Source of the DNA: Jackrogersella multiformis
Taxonomy: Eukaryota; Ascomycota; Sordariomycetes; Xylariales; Hypoxylaceae
Direction of reading: 5' to 3'
DNA: 64,000 nt
NCBI GenBank assembly: GCA_902806575.1
Contig: CADCXD010000009.1
Location: 1 to 64,000, forward strand
The notes beneath the pieces were generated by a model, which worked only from the letters and a program-made list of their open reading frames with translations, was not told the origin of the DNA and did not search any database. A program made the translations under genes and the position numbers. This document shows positions 33,460 through 45,187 of the stretch, piece after piece; within the stretch, counting starts at the first letter, position 1, and each line of letters starts with the position of its first letter.

Positions 33460-34998
33460 GTACCTGTTATCTAGCTGGTGTCGTATGTAGTTGTTGAATC
33501 AACCCTAATTAGAGCTAGATTTATGTTCTATTTGTATGCTTCTTGTTTATTCTTATATTCTTGATAAAACCCGTGAACTCTAGAAAACATCTATACACTC
33601 CTTAATTTTTTTAAGACTATAGTTTCCAATTTTATAACTTACTATTTACCTTTACTTTACACGACTGTGAGCTTCTATTGCTATTGGCTATCTAGGTGCT
33701 ATTGGCATGTCTGGGTAGTTACCTACCTAGGTACTTTAAAACGAAATAGTACGTTTAATAAGAGAAAGTTACGGCGGAGGGTTTGGCAGACTGGCAATCT
33801 TTCTTCGATGGAGTGTATTACTAGATACCGAAGTATGTATTGAGATCTATTATGAGTCATCGTACAGGTCATGTCTTGGTATAAACATGACTAGGTACCT
33901 AGGTTAGGTAGGTAGAGTCAGAGACTCAGAAGTTGTTGTTAGAGCAAACTGAGATATAGCGGTGTGAGTACGAGTCTCTATGTGCAAACGAGAAGTCCTT
34001 GACAAACACGGAGTGCCGGCCACGTACGTATACCTACCGCCCAGGTACCTAGTAGGTAGCTTTTACTGTTTTTCCTCTCCAGACCTTTGGTTACCTAGGT
34101 AATGTCTAAGACAGTAGTGATATTAAAGGACGAGACAAAGGGGAAAGTCGTTGTGAGGTAGTTGGCAAAGTGTATCCTACCTAGGTACCTATCCATACCC
34201 AAATATATTAAAGCCATTAACCTAAGGATTAACCCAGGATCATCTATCTGGTCTCGCCACCTAGGTACACGATATGTAATTTGACGAAGTCTTTATGATG
34301 TACCCGGTAACCTTAGGTAGCTAGATGGGGATTATCTGCTTAAATATACTTCGAAGTACCTTGGTACGAAAGAATCGAATTAATCGATGGTAGGTACATG
34401 TAGCTATCCCATGGCAACCTTCCCATAATCTTAACTACATGTACCTACCTCAATACTGGGATAATAACAAAGTACCTCCTTCTCAAAATGAGATAGAACA
34501 GTTACCTTATTCACTGCAGGTAGGTACCTACCTAAAGTACCTAAGGTAAGGAAGGAAGGAAGGTACCTACCTACCTGGCTAATCCTAATCATCTAACCTA
34601 AGAGTCTAGGTACCTGGGTACCTACCTAAGGTTGGTAGGTACCTATGTAGGTAGGTAAGTAGGAGGTAGGTATAACCTTGGGTCAGATCCATTTAATCAT
34701 TCATCCATTCCTTACTTGCCTCCTAGGTAGATATTACATGAACATGAACATGAACAACCCTTTTTGTTCTTTCTCACCACTACATCACGAACTACTTGAC
34801 CTTGACACACTGCCATACCACCACTTGAGTCGATTACTATTTCAACCACGGTAACAGTAGCACCCAAATCGCTCTCTCTAGTACTTCTTTCCATCTAGAA
34901 TATCTCCTCATAAATTTAAGCAACCTCGTCTGGGCATCTCGAATTTGATGAGGAGTGTCGATATACCTACCTAGGTACCTAGGCAATACTCATGTATC
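33460..34998. other. Intergenic, dense TACCTAGG repeats
   Basis: 1.5 kb with no supported gene and one of the densest repeat tracts of the window (33720-33735, 33893-33915, 34040-34060, 34520-34675, 34965-34983). Only short ORFs are present. The right end is the promoter of the helicase gene, with one repeat site within 20-35 bp of its start codon. Confidence 0.6.
34519..34676. repeat. TACCTAGGTA-type repeat cluster
   Basis: About 160 bp made largely of TAGG and TACC tetramers alternating as (TAGGTACC)n or running as (GTAG)n/(CTAC)n. It is interrupted by a GGAAGGAA run and by unique sequence. Confidence 0.85.
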
Positions 34999-37900
34999 AT
35001 GGCCGACTCCGACAACCCGGATAACTTTGACGTCGCTGATTCTCAGGTGTGTCCCCATAAGATCCTCCCGCCACTTTGCCCTTCTCTATTTGTTATTAAT
35101 TGCTACCTGACAACTCGAGACTCATACGTACCGCTTAGCGCGAATTTGACACTATCAAGCACCATGTGAACTTCGAACTCCCGCCTTCGAGACCCGGGCA
35201 AGAATGGAGAAGCTACCCAGAGCTGCCGACCAGTCGAGATCTTAACCCGGATTGGGATGATCCTCAGCAGCTCGCCGAGATCCGTCATCTCCTACCCAAC
35301 ACCTGGCAAGAACCATGGAAGGATAAGGAAACATACCTGGAGACCCACTATCGTCTCCAGAGGGAGGAGGGGATTACGATGCTGCGATATTCAATCAAAA
35401 AGTTCAAGGAGGACCCCAACATGATGGATGATCAAGAGACGTGCATATACACCAAAGTAAGTCGAACTTGGCGTGATCTTTCGTTTGAAGGCGTCGTGAA
35501 TTTTGTGCTAACTCATCGGTGACCATCTCTAGGTGTTCGTCAGGGGTTACCTGATGACCCGCCTTGGCCCCATGTGTCAGGTTCAATTCTCGACCGAGAG
35601 GTCCGGCAAGAAGATCCGATGGACCCAGACGCACCGTCTCACCGTAGGAACCCTCGTGGCAGTTTCAACCGCTAGCGATTGCTTCGAGACCATCTGCATG
35701 CCCGCCATCATCTCTGACCATCGTATTCGCGACGGTCTCGACCAAAGCCCACCGACGATCCATTTCCAATGGGCGAACCTCGACGACGCCATCATGGATC
35801 CTAACCAAGAACTTGTCATGATCGAGACTCGATTTGGTTACTTTGAAGCCGTTCGTCACAGCATGGTCGGCCTCCAGCACGTCGCTAGTACGGCCACGCC
35901 TCTTGGCAAATACTTGGTCAAGGGGGACAAGAGCGACCTTCCAGCAAAGTATATTCAAGATAGCCCTCGCATGGATATCAGGTCGTTAGTACATCACGTT
36001 CCAAATTCCTCCTCGATGACAACAAGCGAGGTAACCGCGAAGAAGGCCGAGGTCCGTGAGGCTCTTCGGAATTATTCTGTGCTGGACGGGTTTGACTCCA
36101 ATATTACAAAATATACCAACCTAGACAAGTCTCAGCTCAGCGCCGTGCACCGCATTCTCACCAAAGAGCTGGCTATCGTCCAGGGCCCTCCGGGGACGGG
36201 CAAAACATTCACATCGGTCCAGGCTCTACAGATCCTCCTAGAGAGCCAGGAGAGAGGCAGCAGCGTTATCGTCGTGGCGGCCCAGACGAACCATGCGGTT
36301 GACCAAATTCTGATTCAACTGATCAACATTGGATATAATGTTGTCCGGCTTGGCGGTCGCACCCAGAATGAAGCCATCAAACGTTATAGCATGTACAACC
36401 TTCGTCGTCGCGCAGTGTCTTCGCGGACCCAGCGGGCAGACCGCGACTTCAAGACTTTCGAGTCTGCGCGCAAGAAGAACATCGCGATGCTAGAGAAAGT
36501 TATCGATGACGTTTTTCCCGATGACTTGGTTAGCCCCGACACCCTCCTCTCTGCGGGCGTCATAACGGAAAGTCAGCTTGAATCTCTACAAGCTGACCAG
36601 GCATGGGCTGCTGCTCCTTCATTGCAAGGACAGCCGGTTGGGCCGTTGGCGGAGTGGTTGGGAAGCCAGCTCGTGCAGGTGAAGCTGCCAGACGAGAAGG
36701 AACTCGATTTTGACGCCGTCGAGGAGAATGACAGTCTAGATCTAGATGCAGAAGACTATGATATAGAGCTTGATGACTGCATTGTCGACGAGGACGAAAA
36801 CGGCGGCCGGATAGAAGGCAAATTTTGCCAATTCGGCACCTGTGGACCGGCGCGAACCCTCAAAATCACGTTGAGGACGATCTAGTTATTCGTCGAGAGA
36901 TTCAAAAGGCAAACCTGTGGGATATCGACTTCAAGCATCGCGGCGCCGTGTACCAATACTGGCAGAAGCGGTTGTTGTCGCTGCATCACCAAAGTTTTCG
37001 TCATGTCCTTGCCGATAATGCCCGAATCGCTAAGAATCTTAAGATCAATCGATGGTATAAAGATACGAAATGCATCAAATCACAGCAGGTTGAGATCATC
37101 GGTTGTACGACCACGGGCTTGTGTAAGTATCGTGGCTTGCTCGCTGCCCTGCAGCCAAGGACTATGCTGATCGAGGAGGCTGCCGAGACTCGAGAGGCCA
37201 ACATTCTGTCAGCCCTCTACGGCTCGCTCCAGCAGCTCATCCTCGTTGGTGACCACCAGCAACTCGCTCCGCACTGCGACACGCCCGGCCTAGGAGAGGA
37301 GCCGTACTTTATGCGGGTATCTATGTTCGAACGCCTCGTCAGCCTCAACATGCCCTTCGCCATGCTGAACATGCAACGAAGGATGATCCCTTCGCTACGC
37401 GAAGTCTTAAACCCATTCTATCCGTCCCTTCTGGATCATCCAGTGGTGACCAAAGGCGACGCGCGGCCTTCTGTTCCTGGCATGGCGGTTCCTTCTTTCT
37501 TCTTCCATCACACTTGGACCGAGGGTCTAGATGAGAACTTGAGCAGGTATAACGTTCTCGAAGCGGAAATGATAGTTCGCTTTATAGATTACCTCCTGAT
37601 GAACGGCGTCCAGCAAGGCCAGATCACGGTCTTGACATTCTATCGTGGCCAAAAGAAGAAGATTATTACTCTATTCAAGAGCAAAATGAAGCACTGGGCG
37701 CCAATTACCAATGTTTTCACGGTGGATTCCTACCAAGGAGAGGAGAACGACATCGTCATTCTGTCGTTAGTGCGAAGCAACGGCCCCAACGGGCCTCACA
37801 AGGCCGGTTTCCTCCAAGACGAGAATCGCGGCGTCGTCTCCATTAGCCGTGCTCGTCGAGGCTTTTACATATTCGGAAACATGATCAACCTAGCATATGC

Positions 37901-39247
37901 CAACAATGCATCGTGGAATATGTGGGGAAGGGTGCAAGAAGTCTTCGAGAGGCAGGGCCGGTTTGGAGGCGACACTCGTCTACCGATCACCTGTCAGAAT
38001 CATAATAGGACAACTTGGATGACGCACCCAGAAGATTGGGTCAATTGTCATGGCGGCTGTGACCAGAAGTGCCCTGATATGCTCAGCTGTGGCCACACGT
38101 GCGGTCGCCAATGTCACTGGTAAGTCCCTATTCTCTTTCCTTTATTCTGCCTTCTACCGTCTTTCCCTTGGTTCGGCGGGCGACGATAGCCTAACATTGT
38201 TTTACCAGGGTGACTCATGATAAGTTGATCTGTCGAGAACCGTGCGAGCGAGTTCTCACTTGTGGCCATCGGTGCCAGCAGGTTTGTGGCGAGGGTTGTG
38301 TATGCAACTGCGCCGACTTCACGGGCGCGTATTCGCACGATGAATTCCTAGGCGACGATACCAATCTACAGGGGGAGGAAGTTGGTGCAGAGTATGATAG
38401 ATCTCGAGTGGCGCCCTTTATCACCCCGGATCAGCGCCGGATGAGCACAGCAGCGGGAAACAGAGGTAATCGAAAGGCTGGCCGAGGTAACCGACCTGGT
38501 CGAAATTATAGACCTGGACTCGGGTACAACAGTGGAGGTTCTCGTGTGCCCAGCCAAAGTCTAGGTCCCGCCGACTCTGTACGCCCTGGCAATGACCAAA
38601 GCTACAGCTGGGCTACCTTCAATGCCCGCTTGGATGACGTGAAGAGGTTAAGGGAAGCTCAAAAACAATCAGACCTGATAGAAGCTTCCAATCGGCACAC
38701 CAACGGAGTAGCAATTCACGACACTTTCCGCCCCGTTACCCTGAACGATGACGGCATGCGTCGCGTTGGGGAAGGCATCACTGCTCAAACCATGCCATCG
38801 GCTGAGAAGGATAATGATCTTCTCAGCTTCGACGACGTCGTTCAAACGGTTGCTCTAACGACGCGCTCGCCCACGCCTGGCCATGATCTCAAAGGTGCGG
38901 ATGGCTCTGCAGACATCGCGAGTGAAACGGGAGGTCAAAGTGCTGCTATAACTTCAACCAAGCATAGTCACGGTGTATCCGGAAGATCAGGCGCCCTACA
39001 GCCTGGCAGTACTAATCACGCAGCTTCACTGCCACAAACGAGACCAGTGGGTTTTGCATCTCGTCAGCAGCCACGGCCGCATGTGGGGGTTACCACACCT
39101 AGCCTCTCTCTTGCAGTGCGTCAAGCCGACAAGCCAGAATGGGAATTGGCAAGTCTTGCCGATACAGCTTCCGTCATAGATGGGGACAACGAAGCTGGAT
39201 TTGATCGTGGTAATCACGAGGGGCAGGATGACTTGATTATTTTCTAG
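34999..39247 (+). CDS. SF1 RNA helicase with NFX1-type zinc fingers (Hrr1/SAD-3-like), frameshifted
   Basis: Four exons (34999-35046, 35139-35456, 35533-38119, 38209-39247) should give about 1330 residues, but the reading frame breaks once near 36823-36826. Helicase motifs are clear: GPPGTGKT (about residues 340-347), LIEEAAETREANIL, LVGDHQQLAPHCDTPG, TVDSYQGEENDIVILS and SISRARRGFYIFGN. Cys/His-rich NFX1-type fingers follow (CPDMLSCGHTCGRQCHW, CERVLTCGHRCQQVC), then a disordered tail. The architecture matches fission yeast Hrr1, part of the RNA-dependent RNA polymerase complex, and Neurospora SAD-3, needed for meiotic silencing by unpaired DNA. At the break, frame 1 ends ...GGRIEGKF and the homologous sequence resumes one frame over as LPIRHLWTG. 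No intron of suitable phase fits, so one base seems missing at the AAATTTTG run. Confidence 0.85.
36815..36830 (+). other. Apparent single-base frameshift in helicase gene
   Basis: The frame from 35533 stays open to a stop at 36883. The frame carrying the rest of the helicase is open from 36777 onward. Conserved-looking residues occur in the first frame up to GRIEGKF and in the second from LPIRHLW. The switch therefore lies at or next to A3T4 (36820-36826), a site prone to indel errors. Total exon length is 3992 nt, one short of a multiple of three. Confidence 0.75.
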
Positions 39248-40188
39248 TCTTAGGCCCGGTGGCGGCCAGAGAAGGGTGCTAGGGTTCCCGTGGTGTTCGG
39301 ATCATGGTCTGGCGGCTTATGTTGGACCTCTTGGCTAGGCTATTGCTTGCTGCGTATTGGCTTTGATTGCCGCGAGAAGTGGGATGAGTTGAGTGGTAGT
39401 ACAGCATGTGAGTATACGTTTGCTTAGGACCAAATACCATAGCTGAATAGTACTGAAGAGGATTCCCTAAACCAATGTGACGTTTAGTAGGTTTTGGAAG
39501 CTGCCTCTTGATCAGTGGAGTTGATACCGATATGAATCTCTTCCATCTGTACAGGCTAAGGTAAACTAAAGACGGCAGATCAGGTAGGCCATTACATGCT
39601 AATTTGGGGTTCTCGATGATTACCTAAGACCAGCACTTAGGTAAGCACCGTACCTAGTGCCCACACCGCCAGGTAGGTATGTAGGCAAGTATTTCAGGGG
39701 CGGGCCGTTCCGTAATATGATTATTGCGGCGGAATTGAGCTACCAGCGAGATACCAATAGCGCTAACAGGAATCGAACCTATTCTCACTAATAGGTGGGA
39801 TCTCGCCTGGTGGCGGTAGGTGAATTGAGGCTCGAACCTTGTTTGTCCCTCGGCTCCGATCGCAAAGAGATCATGACGTCAAGGAGAGGTTAGGGTGGAT
39901 CGGGAAACTGAGGTCATTAGAGTCCCAACTAAGAGAAATCGATGACGGGGTGAGAGCAGATAATGATGGTTAAATCAATTCGAAGCTACTTACCTAACCT
40001 GGACACCTACCTAAGTTAGGTATATAGGTGCTCAGGTAGGCAGTCAAAATATTCCTAGCCGTGCTGTAATTTTCTTTCGACATATTGCAGAAGTTTCTAT
40101 AACCATTTTGTTTGTTGAATCTCCCAAGCTCCATGTAGCCAAGCCTAGGTAGACGCTCGACTAGGTCTGTGGAATTAGGTAACCTCAA
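39248..40188. other. Intergenic with a nested hairpin element
   Basis: No supported gene. A structured segment at 39727-39835 holds two inverted repeats, one inside the other (see findings). TACCTAGG-like fragments lie at 39650-39685 and 39990-40040. Confidence 0.5.
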
Positions 40189-41167
40189 ATGATTCCTATC
40201 CGGGCATTCAGATCCTCGTGCATAGCTCATTCGCCAAGGTTAAGGACAACACAGAGTACGATAAGCCCCCTGGCCAAGAGACAAACCATTGCAACTGTAA
40301 TGCAACCATCGAAGACAATGGCGACTAGCACAACAGAGAGTCCTGCTAAGGAGACAAAGGCCCAGGCGGGAGGTGATGCGGAAGCGGCGTCGGCATCTTT
40401 TGAATCGATCCAAGTCAAAAATACGAACATCAACGAAGCTGCAGGTGTTAAGTTGTCGCCACACCAAAAGCTGATAGTGGGGAGTGTACTAGATGTGCGT
40501 TTGCTCCTTGTGTCATATTTGTCGTCACATGCTTCCTTATTCGCGGGAGAAATAAGCAGACTGATAATCAATATCGAGAATAGCTATTCGAAGGTAATCC
40601 AACACTTAAGCATTTATCGCTATGGTCTCAAGATGGGACCTTCGCCGATCCGATTACAGTCGCATCGGGATACAAGAAATTCGCGGCGCAGTGGTACGGG
40701 TTAGCTGCTTTGTTTAGCCCGATCCAGATACAAAGTCATAGCGTGACGTCGGCGGGGAATCCTATCGAAATGAAAATGTCCAACAAGTACACCCTCAAAG
40801 GCATTGGGCTAGGGCAGACTATAGACTCCGTTGTCCGCATCGACGTCGGACAGGACGACAAGATCGAAAGGGTCGAGGACCGTTGGAACGGCAAGTTGCC
40901 CGAGGGCGTAGTTAGCAATGTGAGTTTTCCTGTGCCCATCACGCCCCATCGATTCCTGCAGCATTCGGCGGTAGCGGTAGAGTAGACCTAAGCGGGAGGA
41001 TCTCACCTCTGGAGTCCTTAGATATATAGCGGTAGGCCGCTAACTCGTAATGACCTACTTAGGCGTTTCGGAAGCTGAATGCGAACACGGTACCGACATT
41101 TGTAACAGTCCCGGAGGATGAAACGGAGGATTTAAAATTCAGAGCCTCACGCGAGAATTCCTCTTGA
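40189..41167 (+). CDS. NTF2/SnoaL-like domain protein
   Basis: Three exons (40189-40494, 40584-40919, 41063-41167) with phase-0 introns encode 248 residues. The domain begins LSPHQKLIVGSVLDLFEGNP and continues LWSQDGTFADPITVASG, then FAAQWYGLAALF, SAGNPIEMKMSNKYTLKGIG, KIERVEDRWNGKLPEG and AFRKLNANTVPTFVTVP. This is a widespread uncharacterised fungal family with a cone-shaped NTF2-like fold. The first 36 residues are Arg/Ser-rich (MIPIRAFRSSCIAHSPRLR) and could be a mitochondrial presequence. If translation instead starts at the internal ATG at 40297, the product is 212 residues. The substrate and role are unknown. Confidence 0.82.
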
Positions 41168-41648
41168 GCATATCGTGTGCCGATGAACCATTAGCTTAAA
41201 CAGCTAAGAACAGTGTTATATCATCCCCTAGGTCATATTTGTTGGAAATCTGTCGAATCCTAGAAGTCAGATAGTAAGTAGGAATTGTCGTTAGAATCAA
41301 TTTATAATTGATCGTGATCGTCTTGGAAAAAAGTGAAATGTTGGGTTACCACGGGACTAAATGGCTATGCCAAACAAGTCAATAAACAAAAGTCATGCCG
41401 CTAAACACTCAATCTCCTCTTAGCTGACTACAAAAATCCGTATGCTCAAGTTCCCCAACAAAGTCCTGTGTCAGATGTTGGCTGCAGACTCCATAGTCTC
41501 TCACCTTCAAAAGAATCGTTCAGCTAGTAGCCCGATAATTAGCAGAAGTTGATCTTGGAGACCAACTATTGTCTTACTTAGCAACGATGCTGCTCCAGAA
41601 GTGTCAATTTGAACATGTCGCTTGGGATCGATCCGGTGATGAAAGCTT
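41168..41648. other. Intergenic between convergent genes
   Basis: 3' flanks of the NTF2-like and SWIM-RING genes. I see nothing else. Confidence 0.5.
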
Positions 41649-42875
41649 CTACCACTGCCTCCCATAACGCGCTCTCTGTCCATAATGATAGGTGCTGCAA
41701 TCTGCATCCATATGTTAGTCAAAATCTACTGGAGAAATATTTTAGTAGATAATCTCACCTCTTTCTCCACTAATGCCGAGCTGGTCGGCGACATTCACAT
41801 AGCCATCCGAGCCGATCTTACCTGTATTGTTTATCTTTTTGACCATGTCATCGTCGCCCTGCCAAGGGGTACGGCACATGGGACAAGTAACCTGATCTCT
41901 AGCACTCTTGCTCTTGGTGGCGGCCCACATCTGGAAGCACTCCTTATGAATGTTCTGGCCACAGGTGGCGCGGCAATAGACAGTATCCTCGGCGGCTTCG
42001 AAAGGAGTATAACAGATCGGGCAGTCGCCTTCCAAGGGCTTACGATTTTTGTCGTACGGTTTGTCACCAGATTGTTCACCCATCTCTATGGGAGGGGCAT
42101 TCTTGAAGATCTCTTGGAGCTCAGTGGAAAGTAGAGCGAGCTGATAAACGAGATCGAAGCGTGCGCGGAGAACTCTCGACAAGACCTAGTCAACTATCGT
42201 TAGGGCATATTTAGGCATTACGCGTCAAGGCAAGACCAACGTATATGATATGCTTGCATTGGTTCCCCTTTAGAGCGTGAGGGCAAGTACAGGTAGGCTG
42301 TTGCGCAATATGAACGACGTATATGTTGCCAGTAGACCCAGTCAGCTCCACGGATTCCTCAGGGCAATCATCATATCCGCCCCGAGTCCTTAGGAGGACA
42401 TAAAATCTAGACGAGAATGATCTATCAGCTATTCCATACATCTATATTCATAGGTATACTAAGGCAGATTCATGTTTGATCATATGTCACACTAGGTGCA
42501 TACGGACGAGAGATTTACCTCTGCGATGTGGCTCGCTCATATATGACAGAAAAAGCCTGAGGAGGGTTGGGACGAAATCTGGAGACAAATCTACATTAGC
42601 TCCTTTGATATTCGACAATATCTAGGTTAGGTAAATAAGAAATAAAGATAGAAAAAAGGTAGAAAAAAATAGAAGCTCGACCTTCTTATACGCTTTTCTT
42701 CGACTTGGATTTTCTTCACAAGCTTCTTAGGTTTATGTTTTTCCTCCCGTTCGAGACCATCGGCTTGGTTGTCGTCCTCGCCACCATCGTCGTGATGCAG
42801 AGAGGCGAGAGCCTCGCGTTTGCGCAATGCAGTACGCGCCCTAGTTGAAGGGCCAGGTTCATTTTGCGCACCCAT
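41649..42875 (-). CDS. SWIM and RING zinc-finger protein, probable E3 ubiquitin ligase
   Basis: Five exons (42875-42682, 42590-42519, 42406-42241, 42185-41759, 41701-41649) give 303 residues. The N-terminus is charged, with a basic cluster KPKKLVKKIQ. Exons 1-3 join to read EEKRIRRFVSRFRPN and ATSQRFYVLLRTRGG. The SWIM finger is CTCPHALKGNQCKH (CxCx8CxH), followed by YVLSRVLRA. The RING finger runs CPICYTPFEAAEDTVYC to CPMCRTPW, with an intervening CGQNIHKEC. The tail STYHYGQRARYGRQW is typical of this fungal family. SWIM-RING proteins such as ZSWIM2 and plant/animal MEKK1-type RINGs act as E3 ligases; the substrate here is unknown. Introns 1 and 3 use weak donors (GTCGAG, GTTGGT), but every junction restores family-like sequence. 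Confidence 0.85.
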
Positions 42876-43337
42876 TTTCTGTCGTGATCAGTGTTCGAAC
42901 TACTTAGGAATGCGATCGTAATTAATACAAAATCGATATTTGAATATTCGCGATGCCGATGAGATGCGAGATGGCGTTTTAAGTTGTATGAAGTTGTTTG
43001 TGCTTATGGTTCCGTTTGACGATGAGGGACAGTAAGTAAATAGGCGGACAGGTACCTAGGTATATATACTACGTAATTGTCTCCACCTATCTTCCGATGT
43101 AGGTAGGCATCACCTGGCTGCCTAGGAAGGCCCTCGCCAAACCGACACCAAGTCACATGGTACCTATATAATTATCCGCCCTACGGTTAGGTACCTGCAG
43201 ATGAGACGTCATAGGATGACGCTTTCAAAAATCTTTTCCATAGAACTACCCCTGTCAGTCCTCCATATTACCTAAACAGGAACCTCAGAACCCCTTTATT
43301 TTAGTAAAATCAACCACCGATCCGTCACAAATGCATT
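42876..43337. other. Intergenic
   Basis: Promoter side of the SWIM-RING gene. TACCTAGGTA-type sites at 43053-43068 and about 43080-43110. No gene seen. Confidence 0.5.
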
Positions 43338-44326
43338 GTGGAATTTTCGCTTTTGTTTAAGGACAAAGCCAACAATCAAACCGTATCTTTTCCTAGTCTA
43401 AATAAGTTCCGAGGTTGTATAAAAATATTAGAAAAACCAAATCCATGCCATTTTCGAGCAAGGCTCAGACTTTTTAAAGGTTCATATTCGACCAGCCAGG
43501 TGAGATCTTCAGATACCCAAGGTAAGGCACTGAGTGCAACGGCATCATTTTCTTCTAAAACAATCCCCGTTATTTCCTACCAGGTACCTAGGTATTTACA
43601 TGTTCGTGAGAGAATGAATATGGCCCCGAAACCCGGTCGTCCAACACCTCTTATTTCGATAACTATAGATAACAATATCCCTTTTAATGAAACTAGCGAG
43701 CTCCAAATTCAACTGGCGACTACAATAGAAAGGGTCACATTTGATACCATCGCAGTTAGCAATCTAGTTCGTAAAGATGAAACATCCACGGGGCATAATG
43801 ATGGCAACTTAAATGAAGAAGACATCGCCTCCAACTACGGCGACAATGATGGCGAATATATTTCCATGAGGAATGGAATATAAGGTTGTCTACGGGTCAT
43901 AAACCCCCCCCCCCCGACACACTTCGTGTAGGGGGATATGGAACAATCAAACCCAAGACACAGTCCTTTCCCGGATCCGAATCCGCCGAAAACGAACATG
44001 ACCGCGAAATATGCAGCCCAGGATCATATGCCGAGTTTACTGTCAACCCGTACTGTGTAGACCTTGTACCTGACGGGAACCTCCACGATGCGCAACCGGA
44101 ACCAAACCAGAAGTTAGAGAATGATTATTTCTCGCTCCCTAAGGCCGGCTCTCGGAAGAAGAGGAGACTCCGCTTACCAGAGGTTCATCAGAGGTTTCCA
44201 AGACCCCGAACGGAGAATATCGACGACACGCTAGCGAGTCTATCAAACAACTTCAGCTATGCCTACTGCGCTGTTAAGGCCGAAGAAACAGCTACGCTGA
44301 AGTCCCTTCGAGAAATATGTGCTTGA
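43338..44326 (+). pseudogene. Hypothetical gene, apparently frameshifted
   Basis: Two consecutive plus-strand ORFs in different frames: 43338-43883 (181 codons, alternative ATG at 43617 in the MNMAPKPGRPTP segment) and 43886-44326 (146 codons, but opening with TTG and open further upstream). The second contains a basic SRKKRRLRLPEVH segment and an acidic, polar remainder. A C12 tract at 43904-43915 sits just after the first stop. I found no GT-AG intron with the phase needed to join them. This could be one orphan gene broken by an indel, two chance ORFs, or a gene with an intron I missed. No family is recognised. Confidence 0.3.
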
Positions 44327-45187
44327 CGTCCTTACGAAACACTGGGCCAAGTAATCACAAATACCTAGGTACTTATTTCTACTCTGCGAATAGGTTCAAA
44401 TAAGCCATTCATGGTAGGTAGGTAACAGCAAGGTAAATAGATAGAAAATACCTGTATCATTCATCACATAAACGGGGTATATTACATACAAATGTATATA
44501 TATATTACTATAGCCACTTTTATATATCTTCAATATATCAAGTGCATAACTCATATTACTCGTAAATTTTAGGTGAACACCTGAGTATAAGGCTCGGTTA
44601 AGTATTCCGAGTATAGGTTAGGTACCTAGTTTAAACGTGTTCATTGTCTGTCTACCTATGTCAAGCAAGAGTCGGTAGCCGACTAGGTAGGCTTTCTATT
44701 GTCGAACAATAGACTGCACAAAAGCTCCAATACACCGCGACATAACGTATACCAAACCAAGGGCGCCGGACGCCGAAAATGATGAAACTGTACCTGAAAA
44801 TGATGCTAGTACGCGTCAGTCCCATCGTCCCTCAGCCTCCTAGTCATACCTCCCATTGATGCTATAATGCTGCATTCGCTTAGTCCCTAGCGCTGCCGGG
44901 AATTGCAACAGCAAAATCAACCATAAACCTTCATTAACAAACCCTATTCCGGGACCTATTCGTTCTACATCCCTTTAACTTCGATGGCTGGATGTAGCTC
45001 GTGAGCGTCGCGGATACTGACGTCGCCTAGCGTGGTATATGACCATTCGGTTCCTTTCAAACTCGGAAAACCTTGTGGATTTGTATCCCGCCTTAATCAG
45101 GCCGCTGGCACGCTTTCGCTATTGTTATACTTCTTCAACACAGCAATTCATAGCACCTTACTCGGGTATCAAGCTGGACTCGATCGC
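44327..45187. other. Intergenic, 3' flank of GH17 gene
   Basis: AT-rich around 44480-44560. A few TACCTAGG-type motifs (44363-44373, 44414-44423, 44620-44632). The ORF starting at 45032 extends antisense through the GH17 gene and is a shadow. Confidence 0.5.

Noticed and set aside
34519..34676. CRISPR-like array
   Set aside because: Units are tetramer-based palindromes with no constant spacers, in a eukaryotic genome.
36679..36734. A 56-bp intron that would restore the helicase frame
   Set aside because: Splicing GTGAAG...ACAG has the right length class but leads to an in-frame TGA within nine codons.
36815..36830. Programmed -1 ribosomal frameshift in the helicase gene
   Set aside because: In the reading frame the codons are AAA TTT TGC, which do not form an X XXY YYZ slippery heptamer, and no such frameshifting is known in this family.
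39740..39815. tRNA gene on the minus strand
   Set aside because: Only a T-arm-like sequence is present; no acceptor, D-arm and anticodon arm of proper length could be placed.
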